Shown here in pieces: positions 15,630 to 23,437 of a stretch of DNA of 48,195 bases. The DNA is taken from positions 1 to 48,195 of the forward strand of contig CADBYZ010000038.1 in the NCBI GenBank assembly GCA_902799075.1, in the 5' to 3' direction. A program made the position numbers and the translations under genes. The notes beneath the pieces are model-generated. The model had not been told where the DNA came from. It saw only the letters and a program-made list of their open reading frames with translations, and made no database searches. Positions within the stretch are counted from its first letter, which is position 1. Each line of letters begins with the position of its first letter. This DNA comes from Oscillospiraceae bacterium. Its GTDB lineage: Bacteria > Bacillota > Clostridia > Oscillospirales > Oscillospiraceae.

Positions 15630-16916
15630 GTGAAAACTGTGTTGCGAATTGGGATTATGTTTGTGCTCTCTGTTGTGCTTTGCCTGTGCTATGGTGCGGC
15701 TGCGTTTGCGGAGGATGTTGCCATCAACGAGACCAACTTCCCGGACGTGGCTTTCCGGGAATATGTGGCTATGTTCGATAAAGACATAAACGGCATACTA
15801 AGCGATGAAGAGAGAGCAAGCGTGCAGATTATGTCTTTAGGTAGTAAAGGGATTGCTTCTTTAGAGGGAATCAAATTTTTTACAGGACTGAAGCACTTAT
15901 ATTGTTACAGTAATCAATTGACTAGCCTGGACATCAGCTGTAATACTGCTCTTATCACTTTGTATTGCAGTAGCAACCAACTGAGCAGTCTAGACATCAG
16001 CCACAATACATCCCTGACGAATCTGAACTGCGGCAGTAACCGTTTGAGCAATCTGGACGTTAATCGCAACACGTCCCTGACTAATCTGTCTTGTTACAGC
16101 AATCGGCTAACTAGCCTGGATATTAGCCGCAACACGTCCTTGACTAATCTGTCTTGCTATGACAATCAATTAATCACTTTGGATGTTAGCAACCAAAAGT
16201 TTCTAACCTCTTTGCACTGTAATTTTAACCAGTTAGCCTATTTGGACGTCAGCGGCAACACGTCTTTGACAACTCTGAACTGCTATAGTAATTACCTGAC
16301 CAGCCTAGACATTAGCAGCAACTTTTCATTGCGCGAATTGAACTGCAACAGTAACCAGTTGACCAGTTTGGATGTCAGCCATAATATGTCCCTGAGCAGT
16401 CTAATTTGTTGGGGAAACCAACTGACCAGATTAAATATTGGAAAGTGTTCCGGACTTAACACGCTTCAATGTTTCGGAAACAAAATATCTGTTCTTGATA
16501 TAAGCTACTGCCCTGACCTTCTCTGGATGGTAGATAATCTGGAACCGGAAATTAGCTACGGCCCAGTCAGGTATAGCATTGGGGGCGACAGCCTTGCCTA
16601 TGACCGGGACGTTACTCTGATCACCACCCATGGCCCCGACCTCATTCTCCCGCCCTCTCTCACCGCAATCGAGTCCGAAGCCTTCACCGGCGGGGCGTTC
16701 ACCTACGTCCTTGTCCCTGAGGGCGTGGAGGCGATCGGCAGCGGTGCCTTTGCCGGGTGCCCAAATCTGCGCTATGTGGAGATATGCGGCACACAGACCC
16801 TTATCAACGATACTGCCTTTGACGGAGTGACGGGCCTCACGATCATTGCCCCCACCGGCAGCAAGGCCGAGACCTGGGCGGCGGAACATGATGTAAACTT
16901 CCAACCAGCGGCATAA
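15630..16916 (+). CDS. Secreted leucine-rich-repeat protein
   Basis: The 428-residue protein has a signal peptide (MKTVLRIGIMFVLSVV, ending near AAAFA), a short EF-hand-like DKDINGILSDEE stretch, then about fifteen 21-residue repeats of the form LTSLDISxNTSLxxLxCxxNQ (about residues 75-300). A BspA-type segment (SEAFTGGAFTYV, GSGAFAGCPNL) closes the protein. It is probably a surface or secreted binding protein. The GTG at 15630 is chosen because GGAGGGG lies six bases before it; an upstream GTG at 15615 overlaps that site. The repeat core (15840-16560) is clearly poorer in G+C than its 3' end and the neighbouring genes, suggesting a mosaic or transferred origin. Confidence 0.75.
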   Translation: MKTVLRIGIMFVLSVVLCLCYGAAAFAEDVAINETNFPDVAFREYVAMFDKDINGILSDEERASVQIMSLGSKGIASLEGIKFFTGLKHLYCYSNQLTSLDISCNTALITLYCSSNQLSSLDISHNTSLTNLNCGSNRLSNLDVNRNTSLTNLSCYSNRLTSLDISRNTSLTNLSCYDNQLITLDVSNQKFLTSLHCNFNQLAYLDVSGNTSLTTLNCYSNYLTSLDISSNFSLRELNCNSNQLTSLDVSHNMSLSSLICWGNQLTRLNIGKCSGLNTLQCFGNKISVLDISYCPDLLWMVDNLEPEISYGPVRYSIGGDSLAYDRDVTLITTHGPDLILPPSLTAIESEAFTGGAFTYVLVPEGVEAIGSGAFAGCPNLRYVEICGTQTLINDTAFDGVTGLTIIAPTGSKAETWAAEHDVNFQPAA

Positions 16917-16928
16917 GAACAAAAGTCT

Positions 16929-17007
16929 GTCATCCTGAGCGAAGCGAAGGATCTTTCCCTTGACACAAGCGGGAACAAAAAGATCCTTCGCTGGCGCTCA
17001 GGACGAC
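16929..17007. repeat. CATCCTGAGCG inverted-repeat element
   Basis: The left arm (GTCATCCTGAGCG, with AAGGATCTT) and the right arm (AAGATCCTT, GCGCTCAGGACGAC) are imperfect inverted copies. It is non-coding and lies directly after the LRR gene. Confidence 0.7.
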
Positions 17008-17013
17008 AAAACC

Positions 17014-17162
17014 GTAGGGGCCGACGCCCCCGGCGGCCCGGCAGAGAAAGCTTAAACATGCATTTGTCCCCGGCGAATCCGTAACGCTGTACGTTTTCGC
17101 CGGGGACTGTTTGCTTGATTCAGGTTTGTACAGCGCGGGCCGCCGTGGGCGTCGGCCCCTAC
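17014..17162. repeat. GTAGGGGCCGACG element with 27-bp terminal inverted repeats
   Basis: The 149-bp element begins GTAGGGGCCGACGCCC and ends with the inverted copy GGGCGTCGGCCCCTAC. The terminal repeats are 27 bp with one mismatch. An internal hairpin (GTCCCCGGCGAA/TTCGCCGGGGAC, 17066-17107) lies at its centre. No transposase is encoded, so it resembles a MITE or large REP doublet. A second copy is cut by the window end at 48122. Confidence 0.8.
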
Positions 17163-17197
17163 AGTGACTACCGGCATTATCACAGCCCATTATTTGC

Positions 17198-17226
17198 TTG
17201 CCTTGATGCCGCCGCTGGGTTATAAT
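17198..17226 (+). promoter_or_regulatory. Promoter of the rsmI operon
   Basis: TTGCCT (17198-17203), a 17-bp spacer and TATAAT (17221-17226) stand 32 bp before the rsmI start, just after the inverted-repeat element. Confidence 0.7.
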
Positions 17227-17258
17227 AAGACAACTACAAACTACAGAGGGTAACAAAC

Positions 17259-18140
17259 ATGAACGAAACTACACAGACAGGCAAGCTCTATATCGTAGCC
17301 ACGCCCATCGGCAACTCCCGGGACATGTCGCCGCGCGGCAGGCAGATCCTCCAGGACGTGGACATCATCGCCGCCGAGGATACGCGCCGCTCCATGGTGC
17401 TGCTGGGCAAGCTTGAGATCCGCAACAAGCTGGTCTCCAACCATAAATTCAACGAATACGGCAAGGCCAGGTATTTTATCGGCGAAATGCTCCAGGGCAA
17501 GAGCGTCGCCGTCATCACGGACGCGGGCACGCCCTGCATCTCCGACCCCGGCAATGAGCTCATCAAGGCCGCCGTCGAGGCGGGCATCCCGGTCATCGGC
17601 GTGCCCGGCTGCTGCGCGGCGGTGACGGCGCTGTCCGTGTCGGGCTTCGACCTCTCCAGCTTCCTGTTCTACGGCTTCTTTCCCCGGGAAAACGCCGAGC
17701 GGCGCAGGCTGCTGGAGAAAATGCGCCACGGTGACACCCGCACCTTCGCTCTCTACGAATCCCCCAAGCGCATCATGGAGCTGGTGGACTTCTTCATCGA
17801 CGCGGAGGCACAGTGCCGCATGTGCCTGTGCAACGATTTGACCAAGCTCCATGAGATGAGCTTTCGCGGCACGCCCGCCGAGGTAAAGGACCAGCTTCTC
17901 GCAAAGGGCAACTACGACAAGGGTGAGTACGCCGTCGTGGTGGAGATCGACGAGGATTACATTTTCAACAAGACCGAGCATACCGTCTCGGCCGAGGCCA
18001 TGCTGGTCGACGCCATGGTCGCGGGCGGCATCTCCGCCAAGGAGGCCGTCGCGGCGGTACTCAACGACGAGAACAACTCCTACAGCAAAAACGAGCTCAA
18101 GGCCGCGGCCCTGAACCTCAAGCGCCTGTTCGGTGGCTGA
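17259..18140 (+). CDS. rsmI: 16S rRNA (cytidine1402-2'-O)-methyltransferase
   Basis: This 293-residue enzyme 2'-O-methylates C1402 in the decoding centre of 16S rRNA using S-adenosylmethionine. Family signatures are LYIVATPIGNSRDMSPR near the N-terminus, AAEDTRRS, VITDAGTPCISDPG, GVPGCCAAVTALSVSG and FALYESPKRI. Length is as expected for the tetrapyrrole-methylase fold. It heads a co-directional cluster with a second methyltransferase whose start almost touches its stop. Confidence 0.95.
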   Translation: MNETTQTGKLYIVATPIGNSRDMSPRGRQILQDVDIIAAEDTRRSMVLLGKLEIRNKLVSNHKFNEYGKARYFIGEMLQGKSVAVITDAGTPCISDPGNELIKAAVEAGIPVIGVPGCCAAVTALSVSGFDLSSFLFYGFFPRENAERRRLLEKMRHGDTRTFALYESPKRIMELVDFFIDAEAQCRMCLCNDLTKLHEMSFRGTPAEVKDQLLAKGNYDKGEYAVVVEIDEDYIFNKTEHTVSAEAMLVDAMVAGGISAKEAVAAVLNDENNSYSKNELKAAALNLKRLFGG

Positions 18141-18141
18141 G

Positions 18142-19290
18142 ATGGCGAAAATCACACAGGAGCTTGCCGCCGCCTTACCGGGCCTGAGCAAGGCGGTTTT
18201 CTCCCAGCCGACGGACAAGTCCGCTTCGCCGAAGGTCGAGCTGCGCCCGCTGATCCTGAAAGGGGAGCGGGTCTATCAGGCCGAACGTTTTGAAAACAAC
18301 AAGGCATTTCACCAAAATCTTACGGAGGACGCGCTGCTCGGATGGGCGGAGGAAAACCTGGAGGGGAAGTACCGCCAGGTACTCATCGTCACCGGGACGG
18401 AGAGCCGCCAGTATATCTTAAAACGCGACGGCAGTTACAAAAAGACCGGCGGGGCCGCGGTCGTCGCCCGCCCGGCGGCAGCCCAGAGTCACAACCGCGA
18501 GAAGGACTACATCCTGCGCGAGGGGGAGAACATCCCCGCCCTCGTGGATCTCGGGGTGTTCACAAAGGATTTTCAGATCGTCCGGGCAAAGTACGACAAG
18601 TTCCGGCAGATCAACCGCTTTGTGGAGCTGGTCGCCCAGGGCGTAAAGGACGAGGGGGCCGACACCATCCGCATCCTGGACTTCGGCTGCGGCAAGTCCT
18701 ACCTCACGTTTATCCTCTACTACTATTTCGCCGTGCGCCGCGGGATGAAAACCGAGATCATCGGCTACGATCTGAAAGAGGACGTGGTGGCGCGCTGCAA
18801 CGAGATCGCCGCGCGCTACGGCTACGAGGGCCTGCGCTTTGAAGTCGCGGACGTGACAAAGGACACGCTTGCCGACACCAAGATCGACATGGTGGTCACG
18901 CTCCACGCCTGCGATACCGCCACGGACTACGCCCTCGCCTACGCAATCAACAGAAAAGTGAAGCACATCTTTTCCGTGCCCTGCTGCCAGCACGAGATCA
19001 ATCTCAGCATCCGAAAGGGCGGGGAGCTGGATCTGCTCCTTGAGCACGGCATCATCAAGGAGCGCGTCTGCGCCCTGCTGACCGATTCCATCCGCGCCGC
19101 CGTATTGGAGGACGCGGGCTGGGCTGTGGATGTGATCGAGTTTGTGGACTTCGAGCATTCGCCGAAAAATCTGATGCTGCGGGCCGCGCATACCGGCAAA
19201 AAGCGCTCCGGCAGCCGCGAGAAGGCGGAGGCCCTGCGCGAGCAATATGGCTTCAAGCAGAGTCTTCTGGAGCTGATACCGAAGGAATAA
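18142..19290 (+). CDS. Class I SAM-dependent methyltransferase
   Basis: The 382-residue protein has an N-terminal region of about 140 residues not assigned to a family, then a Rossmann methyltransferase domain. Its motif I, LDFGCGKSYLT, is at 179-189, followed by EIIGYDLKEDVV and VTLHACDTATDYALA. The later PCCQHEIN segment with paired cysteines is seen in METTL25/Methyltransf_32-like proteins, which are suspected RNA or protein methyltransferases. The substrate is not evident; the position next to rsmI hints at RNA. The ATG at 18142, one base after the rsmI stop and five after GGTGG, is preferred to the GTG at 18133. Confidence 0.75.
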   Translation: MAKITQELAAALPGLSKAVFSQPTDKSASPKVELRPLILKGERVYQAERFENNKAFHQNLTEDALLGWAEENLEGKYRQVLIVTGTESRQYILKRDGSYKKTGGAAVVARPAAAQSHNREKDYILREGENIPALVDLGVFTKDFQIVRAKYDKFRQINRFVELVAQGVKDEGADTIRILDFGCGKSYLTFILYYYFAVRRGMKTEIIGYDLKEDVVARCNEIAARYGYEGLRFEVADVTKDTLADTKIDMVVTLHACDTATDYALAYAINRKVKHIFSVPCCQHEINLSIRKGGELDLLLEHGIIKERVCALLTDSIRAAVLEDAGWAVDVIEFVDFEHSPKNLMLRAAHTGKKRSGSREKAEALREQYGFKQSLLELIPKE

Positions 19291-19308
19291 AAAGAAAGGG
19301 GGAGGGCC

Positions 19309-20442
19309 ATGGAACAAAAACGTCTGAAACGCTGGAAGCTGCTGCGGCGGCTGCTCCATGGCTTCATCACCCGCCGCTTTCATCTGGAGGCGGAGCGGCT
19401 CGTCCCGCCGGGCCCCTGTCTCATCATCGCCAATCACGTCACCAACTGGGACCCGCTGCTGCTTGCCATGAGCTTTCCCGAGACCCCCATCCGCTTTGTG
19501 GCGAGCGAGCACATCTTCCGCCACGGCCTTGTCTCAAAGCTCCTGGACTGGCTCGTCGCCCCGATCCCGCGAAAAAAAGCGGCCTCGGGGGCCGACACGG
19601 TCATGACCGTCCTGCGGGCCTTGAAGGCCGGGGACACGGTCTGTATCTTCGCCGAGGGGGACGCCGCCTGGGACGGCGTGACCCATCCGGTGTTCCCGGC
19701 TACCGGCAAGCTTGCCCGCATGGCGGGGGTGCCGCTGCTGACCTATCGGCTGGAGGGCGGCTATCTCTCCATGCCCCGCTGGTCCGGCAAGCTCCGGCGC
19801 GGCAGGGTCCGGGGCCATCAGATCGGCTTCTACCCGCCCGAGGAGCTGAAAAAGCAGAAAGGCCCGGAGATCACCGCCATGATCGACCGTGACCTCTATG
19901 AGGACGCCTTCGCACGGCAGCGCGAGGAGCATGTGCCCTATCGCGCCCAGAAACGGGCGGAGGGGATCGAGCGCGGCTTCTTCATCTGCCCCAGGTGCGG
20001 GGAGCTGGGAAAAACGCTCGGCGTGGGCAATACCGTTCTGTGCGCCTGCGGCATGAAGCTGTACTACACCGAGGAGGGCTTCTTCGACCCGCCCGAGCCG
20101 GTCGAGACCCTGGCCGAATGGGAGAGTGTCCAGCGGGAGGCGCTCAGGAAGCTGTGTGAGGGTGCGCAGGACGCGCTCTTCTCCGACCCGGACATGCGCC
20201 TGCGGGAGATCGGCGCGGGGCACAGGCAGAGAAAGCTCGGCAGGGGGACGCTTACCATGCTGCCGGACGCCATGACGCTTGCGGGGCAGCGCTTTTCGTT
20301 ATCAGACATCGACAGCATGGCCATGGTCAAGGCCCATATCCTGCTGTTTTCCTCGGGTGAGCGCTATTACGAGATCCGCACCGGATCCGACCGCTGCCTG
20401 CGCAAATACCTCATGACCTGGCAGATCATCAAAAATATGTAA
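19309..20442 (+). CDS. PlsC-like acyltransferase with cysteine-rich C-terminal region
   Basis: Residues 30-190 of this 377-residue protein carry the glycerolipid acyltransferase motifs NHVTNWD (42-48, H-X4-D) and FAEGDAAWDG (114-123, equivalent to the EGT block). PlsC enzymes acylate lysophosphatidic acid at the inner membrane face. The C-terminal 150 residues are unusual: CPRC (227-230) and CACG (245-248) form a putative zinc ribbon, followed by a domain of unknown role. No transmembrane helix is strong. GGGGGAGGG just upstream fixes the start. It lies between the methyltransferase and a GltS-like carrier with gaps under 20 bp. Confidence 0.75.
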   Translation: MEQKRLKRWKLLRRLLHGFITRRFHLEAERLVPPGPCLIIANHVTNWDPLLLAMSFPETPIRFVASEHIFRHGLVSKLLDWLVAPIPRKKAASGADTVMTVLRALKAGDTVCIFAEGDAAWDGVTHPVFPATGKLARMAGVPLLTYRLEGGYLSMPRWSGKLRRGRVRGHQIGFYPPEELKKQKGPEITAMIDRDLYEDAFARQREEHVPYRAQKRAEGIERGFFICPRCGELGKTLGVGNTVLCACGMKLYYTEEGFFDPPEPVETLAEWESVQREALRKLCEGAQDALFSDPDMRLREIGAGHRQRKLGRGTLTMLPDAMTLAGQRFSLSDIDSMAMVKAHILLFSSGERYYEIRTGSDRCLRKYLMTWQIIKNM

Positions 20443-20455
20443 AAGGGAGTACACC

Positions 20456-21742
20456 ATGGACTATTCAGCCGCCAATACCGCACTCTGGAACATCGTCATA
20501 CAGCTTGGCCTGATCGCCGGGGCGATATTGCTGTGCAGCATGCTCCGCAACAAGGTCAAGGCCATCCGCAGTGCCATGATGCCGGTGGCGGTCATGGCGG
20601 GCTTTTTGCTGCTTATCCTCAAGTATACGGGCCTGATCCGCATCGACGGGGAGATCATGGAGATCCTGGTCTACCACGGCATCGCCCTGGGCTTTATCGC
20701 GATGTCGCTTCGCGTGATAAACAAGGACGCAAACCGCCGTGACAAAGCGGCGCTCAAATCCGGCGTCATCATTGTGAGCACCTACATGGTACAGGGTGTG
20801 CTGGGCCTTCTCATCAGCATCACTCTCGGCTATACCCTCATGCCGAAGCTTTTCAAGGCCTCCGGCCTGCTGCTGCCCATGGGCTACGGCCAGGGCCCCG
20901 GACAGGCCAACAACGTTGGCACGAGCTACCAAAACCTCGGCTTTGCGGGCGGGCGCAGTTTCGGTCTTGCGATCGCCGCGGCGGGCTATCTGTGTGCCTG
21001 CGTGGCGGGCGTCATCCTGCTCAACATCCTGGCCCGGCGAGGCAGTGTAAAGCCCAACAGACGCAGCAGCGACGACGATCTCTCCGTCGGCTTCTTCCAG
21101 GACAAAAATGAGCTGCCGGTGGCGGATTCCGTGGACCGCCTGTCGGTGCAGCTTGCGATGGTGCTGGTGACCTATCTTGCCACCTATCTTGTGACCCGGG
21201 GCCTGACCGCCGGCATCGCGGCTCTCTCCGAAGGGCTTGCCAGAACGGTCAACACGCTTTTGTGGGGGTTCAACTTCATCATCGGCTCTGCCGTAGCGGT
21301 GCTTCTGCGCATGGCCTTGGAGGCGGGCCGGAAGAAGGGACTTATTCAGCGGCAGTATCAGAACAACTATCTGCTCAACCGCATCTCCGGCTTCTTCTTT
21401 GACATCATGATCGTGGCGGGCATCGCCTCCATCAACATCGAGGACCTGAGCGGCCTGTGGCTGTACTTTATCCTCATGGCGGTGGGCGGCGGCGTTGTCG
21501 GCACCATCTCCTCCGGCATCCTCCTGCTGCGGGAGATCGACAGCGACTTTCGCACCCCCGCCGCCAACAACCTCGTCAGCGGCAGCAGCGTCGGCATCAT
21601 CCTCGGCGCGCCGGTGCTGGTGCTGGTGAGTTTGGCGGCCAAGTCCGACACCATGGCGATCGTGGTCTGCCTCATCGCGGCTGTGTACCTCGGGGCGCTT
21701 CTGCTGCTCCTGCGGCGCATCAGCTTCGGGAAAAAGAAATAA
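20456..21742 (+). CDS. Sodium/glutamate symporter (GltS)-like carrier
   Basis: The 428-residue protein has about eleven hydrophobic segments in two halves. GYGQGPGQANNVG (143-155) in the first half matches the re-entrant GxGQGPGxA loop of GltS/ESS-family carriers, with a weaker counterpart AANNLVSGSSVG in the second half. GltS imports glutamate with Na+. The match is to the superfamily rather than to E. coli GltS itself, so the substrate stays open. It is the last gene of the rsmI cluster, closed by a terminator. Confidence 0.75.
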   Translation: MDYSAANTALWNIVIQLGLIAGAILLCSMLRNKVKAIRSAMMPVAVMAGFLLLILKYTGLIRIDGEIMEILVYHGIALGFIAMSLRVINKDANRRDKAALKSGVIIVSTYMVQGVLGLLISITLGYTLMPKLFKASGLLLPMGYGQGPGQANNVGTSYQNLGFAGGRSFGLAIAAAGYLCACVAGVILLNILARRGSVKPNRRSSDDDLSVGFFQDKNELPVADSVDRLSVQLAMVLVTYLATYLVTRGLTAGIAALSEGLARTVNTLLWGFNFIIGSAVAVLLRMALEAGRKKGLIQRQYQNNYLLNRISGFFFDIMIVAGIASINIEDLSGLWLYFILMAVGGGVVGTISSGILLLREIDSDFRTPAANNLVSGSSVGIILGAPVLVLVSLAAKSDTMAIVVCLIAAVYLGALLLLLRRISFGKKK

Positions 21743-21753
21743 ACGATTTTTGC

Positions 21754-21807
21754 CTTCCCGCGGCCTGCCGATTAAACGGTGAGCCGCGGGGAGGAGCTTT
21801 CTTTTTT
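21754..21807 (+). terminator. Terminator of the rsmI-GltS cluster
   Basis: CTTCCCGCGGC pairs with GCCGCGGGGAG (21783-21793), one G-T pair, followed by CTTTCTTTTTT. Confidence 0.85.
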
Positions 21808-21827
21808 ATAAAAAGCGAAAAAACACA

Positions 21828-21856
21828 TTCACAAAAAGGGTTGACTGTTGTATAAT
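21828..21856 (+). promoter_or_regulatory. Promoter of the GT-C-like membrane protein operon
   Basis: TTCACA (21828-21833), a 17-bp spacer and TATAAT (21851-21856) lie 33 bp before the ATG at 21890. Confidence 0.7.
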
Positions 21857-21889
21857 AGATTTACATAAAATGAAGGGAGGCGGGCCGAC

Positions 21890-23437
21890 ATGCCGCAGCG
21901 TCTGAAAAAAATATCCGGCGGTGTGGAGAAGACCGCCTCCATGATCGTTCTGGTGCTGGTCTTCGCCTTTATCCTGTACCTGGCGCTGTACTCGCTTTTT
22001 GAGACAAGCTTTCTGAGCTCGGACGATCCCTCCGGCGAGCGGATCATCTATTACAACGACAACGCTTTCCTCAGCATCATCCTCCTCACGATCCTGCTTT
22101 TGGCGGGCTACCTCTTCTACCGCCGCTGTGATCCCATCAATCCCCGCACCATGGAGAAGGTGCTGCTGGTGTGGACCTTCCTCTTCGGCACGGTGTATAT
22201 CGCCACGACGAAGCTGCGCGCCCCGGTTTTCAGCGACTCCTTTCTCGTGACCTACGGCGCCCAGCGGGCCGCGCTGGGGGATTATGCCATGCTGGAGGAG
22301 AACTATTTTTACCGCTTTCCCTTCCAGCTGGGCTATGTGCTGTATTCGGAGATCTTCTTCCGCATTGTGAATATCGCCCTGCGCGGGGAGCCGGAGGGCT
22401 ACGCCGTCCTCGCTTTGCAGGAGGTGAACCTCCTCTGGCTGCTTGCCGAGTTTCACGCCCTCATCGCCATCACGGGGCTGCTGTTCAAGGACGCGCGCAT
22501 CCGCAGAATTCTGATGCTGATGCTCTTTTTCTGCCTCCAGCCGATTCTGACGACACCCTATCTCTACGGCAACATCCCGGCCTTCTCCTGCGGGACGATC
22601 GCGGTGTGGATGTTCCTCCGGCATATCAAAAAGCGCAGCCTCAAGTGCGGCCTCCTCTGCGCCGCGTTTTTGACCCTGGGCGTCACGCTCAAGCTGAATC
22701 TGCTGATCTTCTGCGTGGCGGTCGGCATTGTGTGGTGCGTCATGCTGCTCAAAAAGCCGTCGCGCCGCTCACTTATGTGCCTGCTTCTCGCCGCGGCCTG
22801 CGTGCTCACGATCCCGAAGCTGCCGCAAAAGCTCTATGAGCACCGCGTGGGCGTGCGTTACGGCAAGGGCATCCCCATGATCGCCTGGATGGCCATGGGC
22901 TTCAGCTACGGCCACGCCGCCCCCGGCTGGTACCGGGAGGACTATACCGTCGCCGCCTTTGAACACAGCGGCCACGATACCGCCGCCACCGCCGAAAACG
23001 CGAGAAGGGTGCTGGCAGACCGCCTCTTCGTCTTCAGAACCGACCCGGCCCTTGCACGCAGCTTCTTCGGCGAAAAGCTCCGCAGCCAGTGGAACGAGCC
23101 GAGCTACGGCTCCGTCTGGCTCAACCAGGTGTTCCCGAGCTACAGCATGAAGGGCATGCTGTATGTCATCCTCTGCGGCGTCGGGGCCAGGTGGACCCTG
23201 GACGTGATGAACGTCTATCAGCAGTTTGTGTTCTTCTGCCTGCTGCTGGGCCTCATCCGCCTGACAAAAAAGAAGGATCTGCTGCGCTGCCTGCTGCCGC
23301 TGATCCTGCTGGGGGGCCTTCTGTACCATCTTCTGTTCGAGGCCAAGAGCCAGTACGCCCTGCCGTACTTTGTGATGATCCTGCCCATCGCGGCGTATGG
23401 GCTGTTTACCCTGTACCGAAAGGTTGAGTTTCGATAA
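21890..23437 (+). CDS. Polytopic membrane protein, probable GT-C-type glycosyltransferase
   Basis: The 515-residue protein has about eleven hydrophobic segments. A conserved-looking extracytoplasmic stretch after the third (TKLRAPVFSDSFLVTYGAQRAALGDYAMLEENYFYRFPFQ) and a C-terminal membrane bundle resemble the Mannosyltransferase/ArnT-like GT-C fold. These use lipid-linked sugars outside the membrane. The assignment rests on topology and on the neighbouring GtrII-like gene rather than a clear catalytic motif. GGGAGGCGGG supports the start. Its stop (TAATG) overlaps the start of the next gene by one base. Confidence 0.6.
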   Translation: MPQRLKKISGGVEKTASMIVLVLVFAFILYLALYSLFETSFLSSDDPSGERIIYYNDNAFLSIILLTILLLAGYLFYRRCDPINPRTMEKVLLVWTFLFGTVYIATTKLRAPVFSDSFLVTYGAQRAALGDYAMLEENYFYRFPFQLGYVLYSEIFFRIVNIALRGEPEGYAVLALQEVNLLWLLAEFHALIAITGLLFKDARIRRILMLMLFFCLQPILTTPYLYGNIPAFSCGTIAVWMFLRHIKKRSLKCGLLCAAFLTLGVTLKLNLLIFCVAVGIVWCVMLLKKPSRRSLMCLLLAAACVLTIPKLPQKLYEHRVGVRYGKGIPMIAWMAMGFSYGHAAPGWYREDYTVAAFEHSGHDTAATAENARRVLADRLFVFRTDPALARSFFGEKLRSQWNEPSYGSVWLNQVFPSYSMKGMLYVILCGVGARWTLDVMNVYQQFVFFCLLLGLIRLTKKKDLLRCLLPLILLGGLLYHLLFEAKSQYALPYFVMILPIAAYGLFTLYRKVEFR

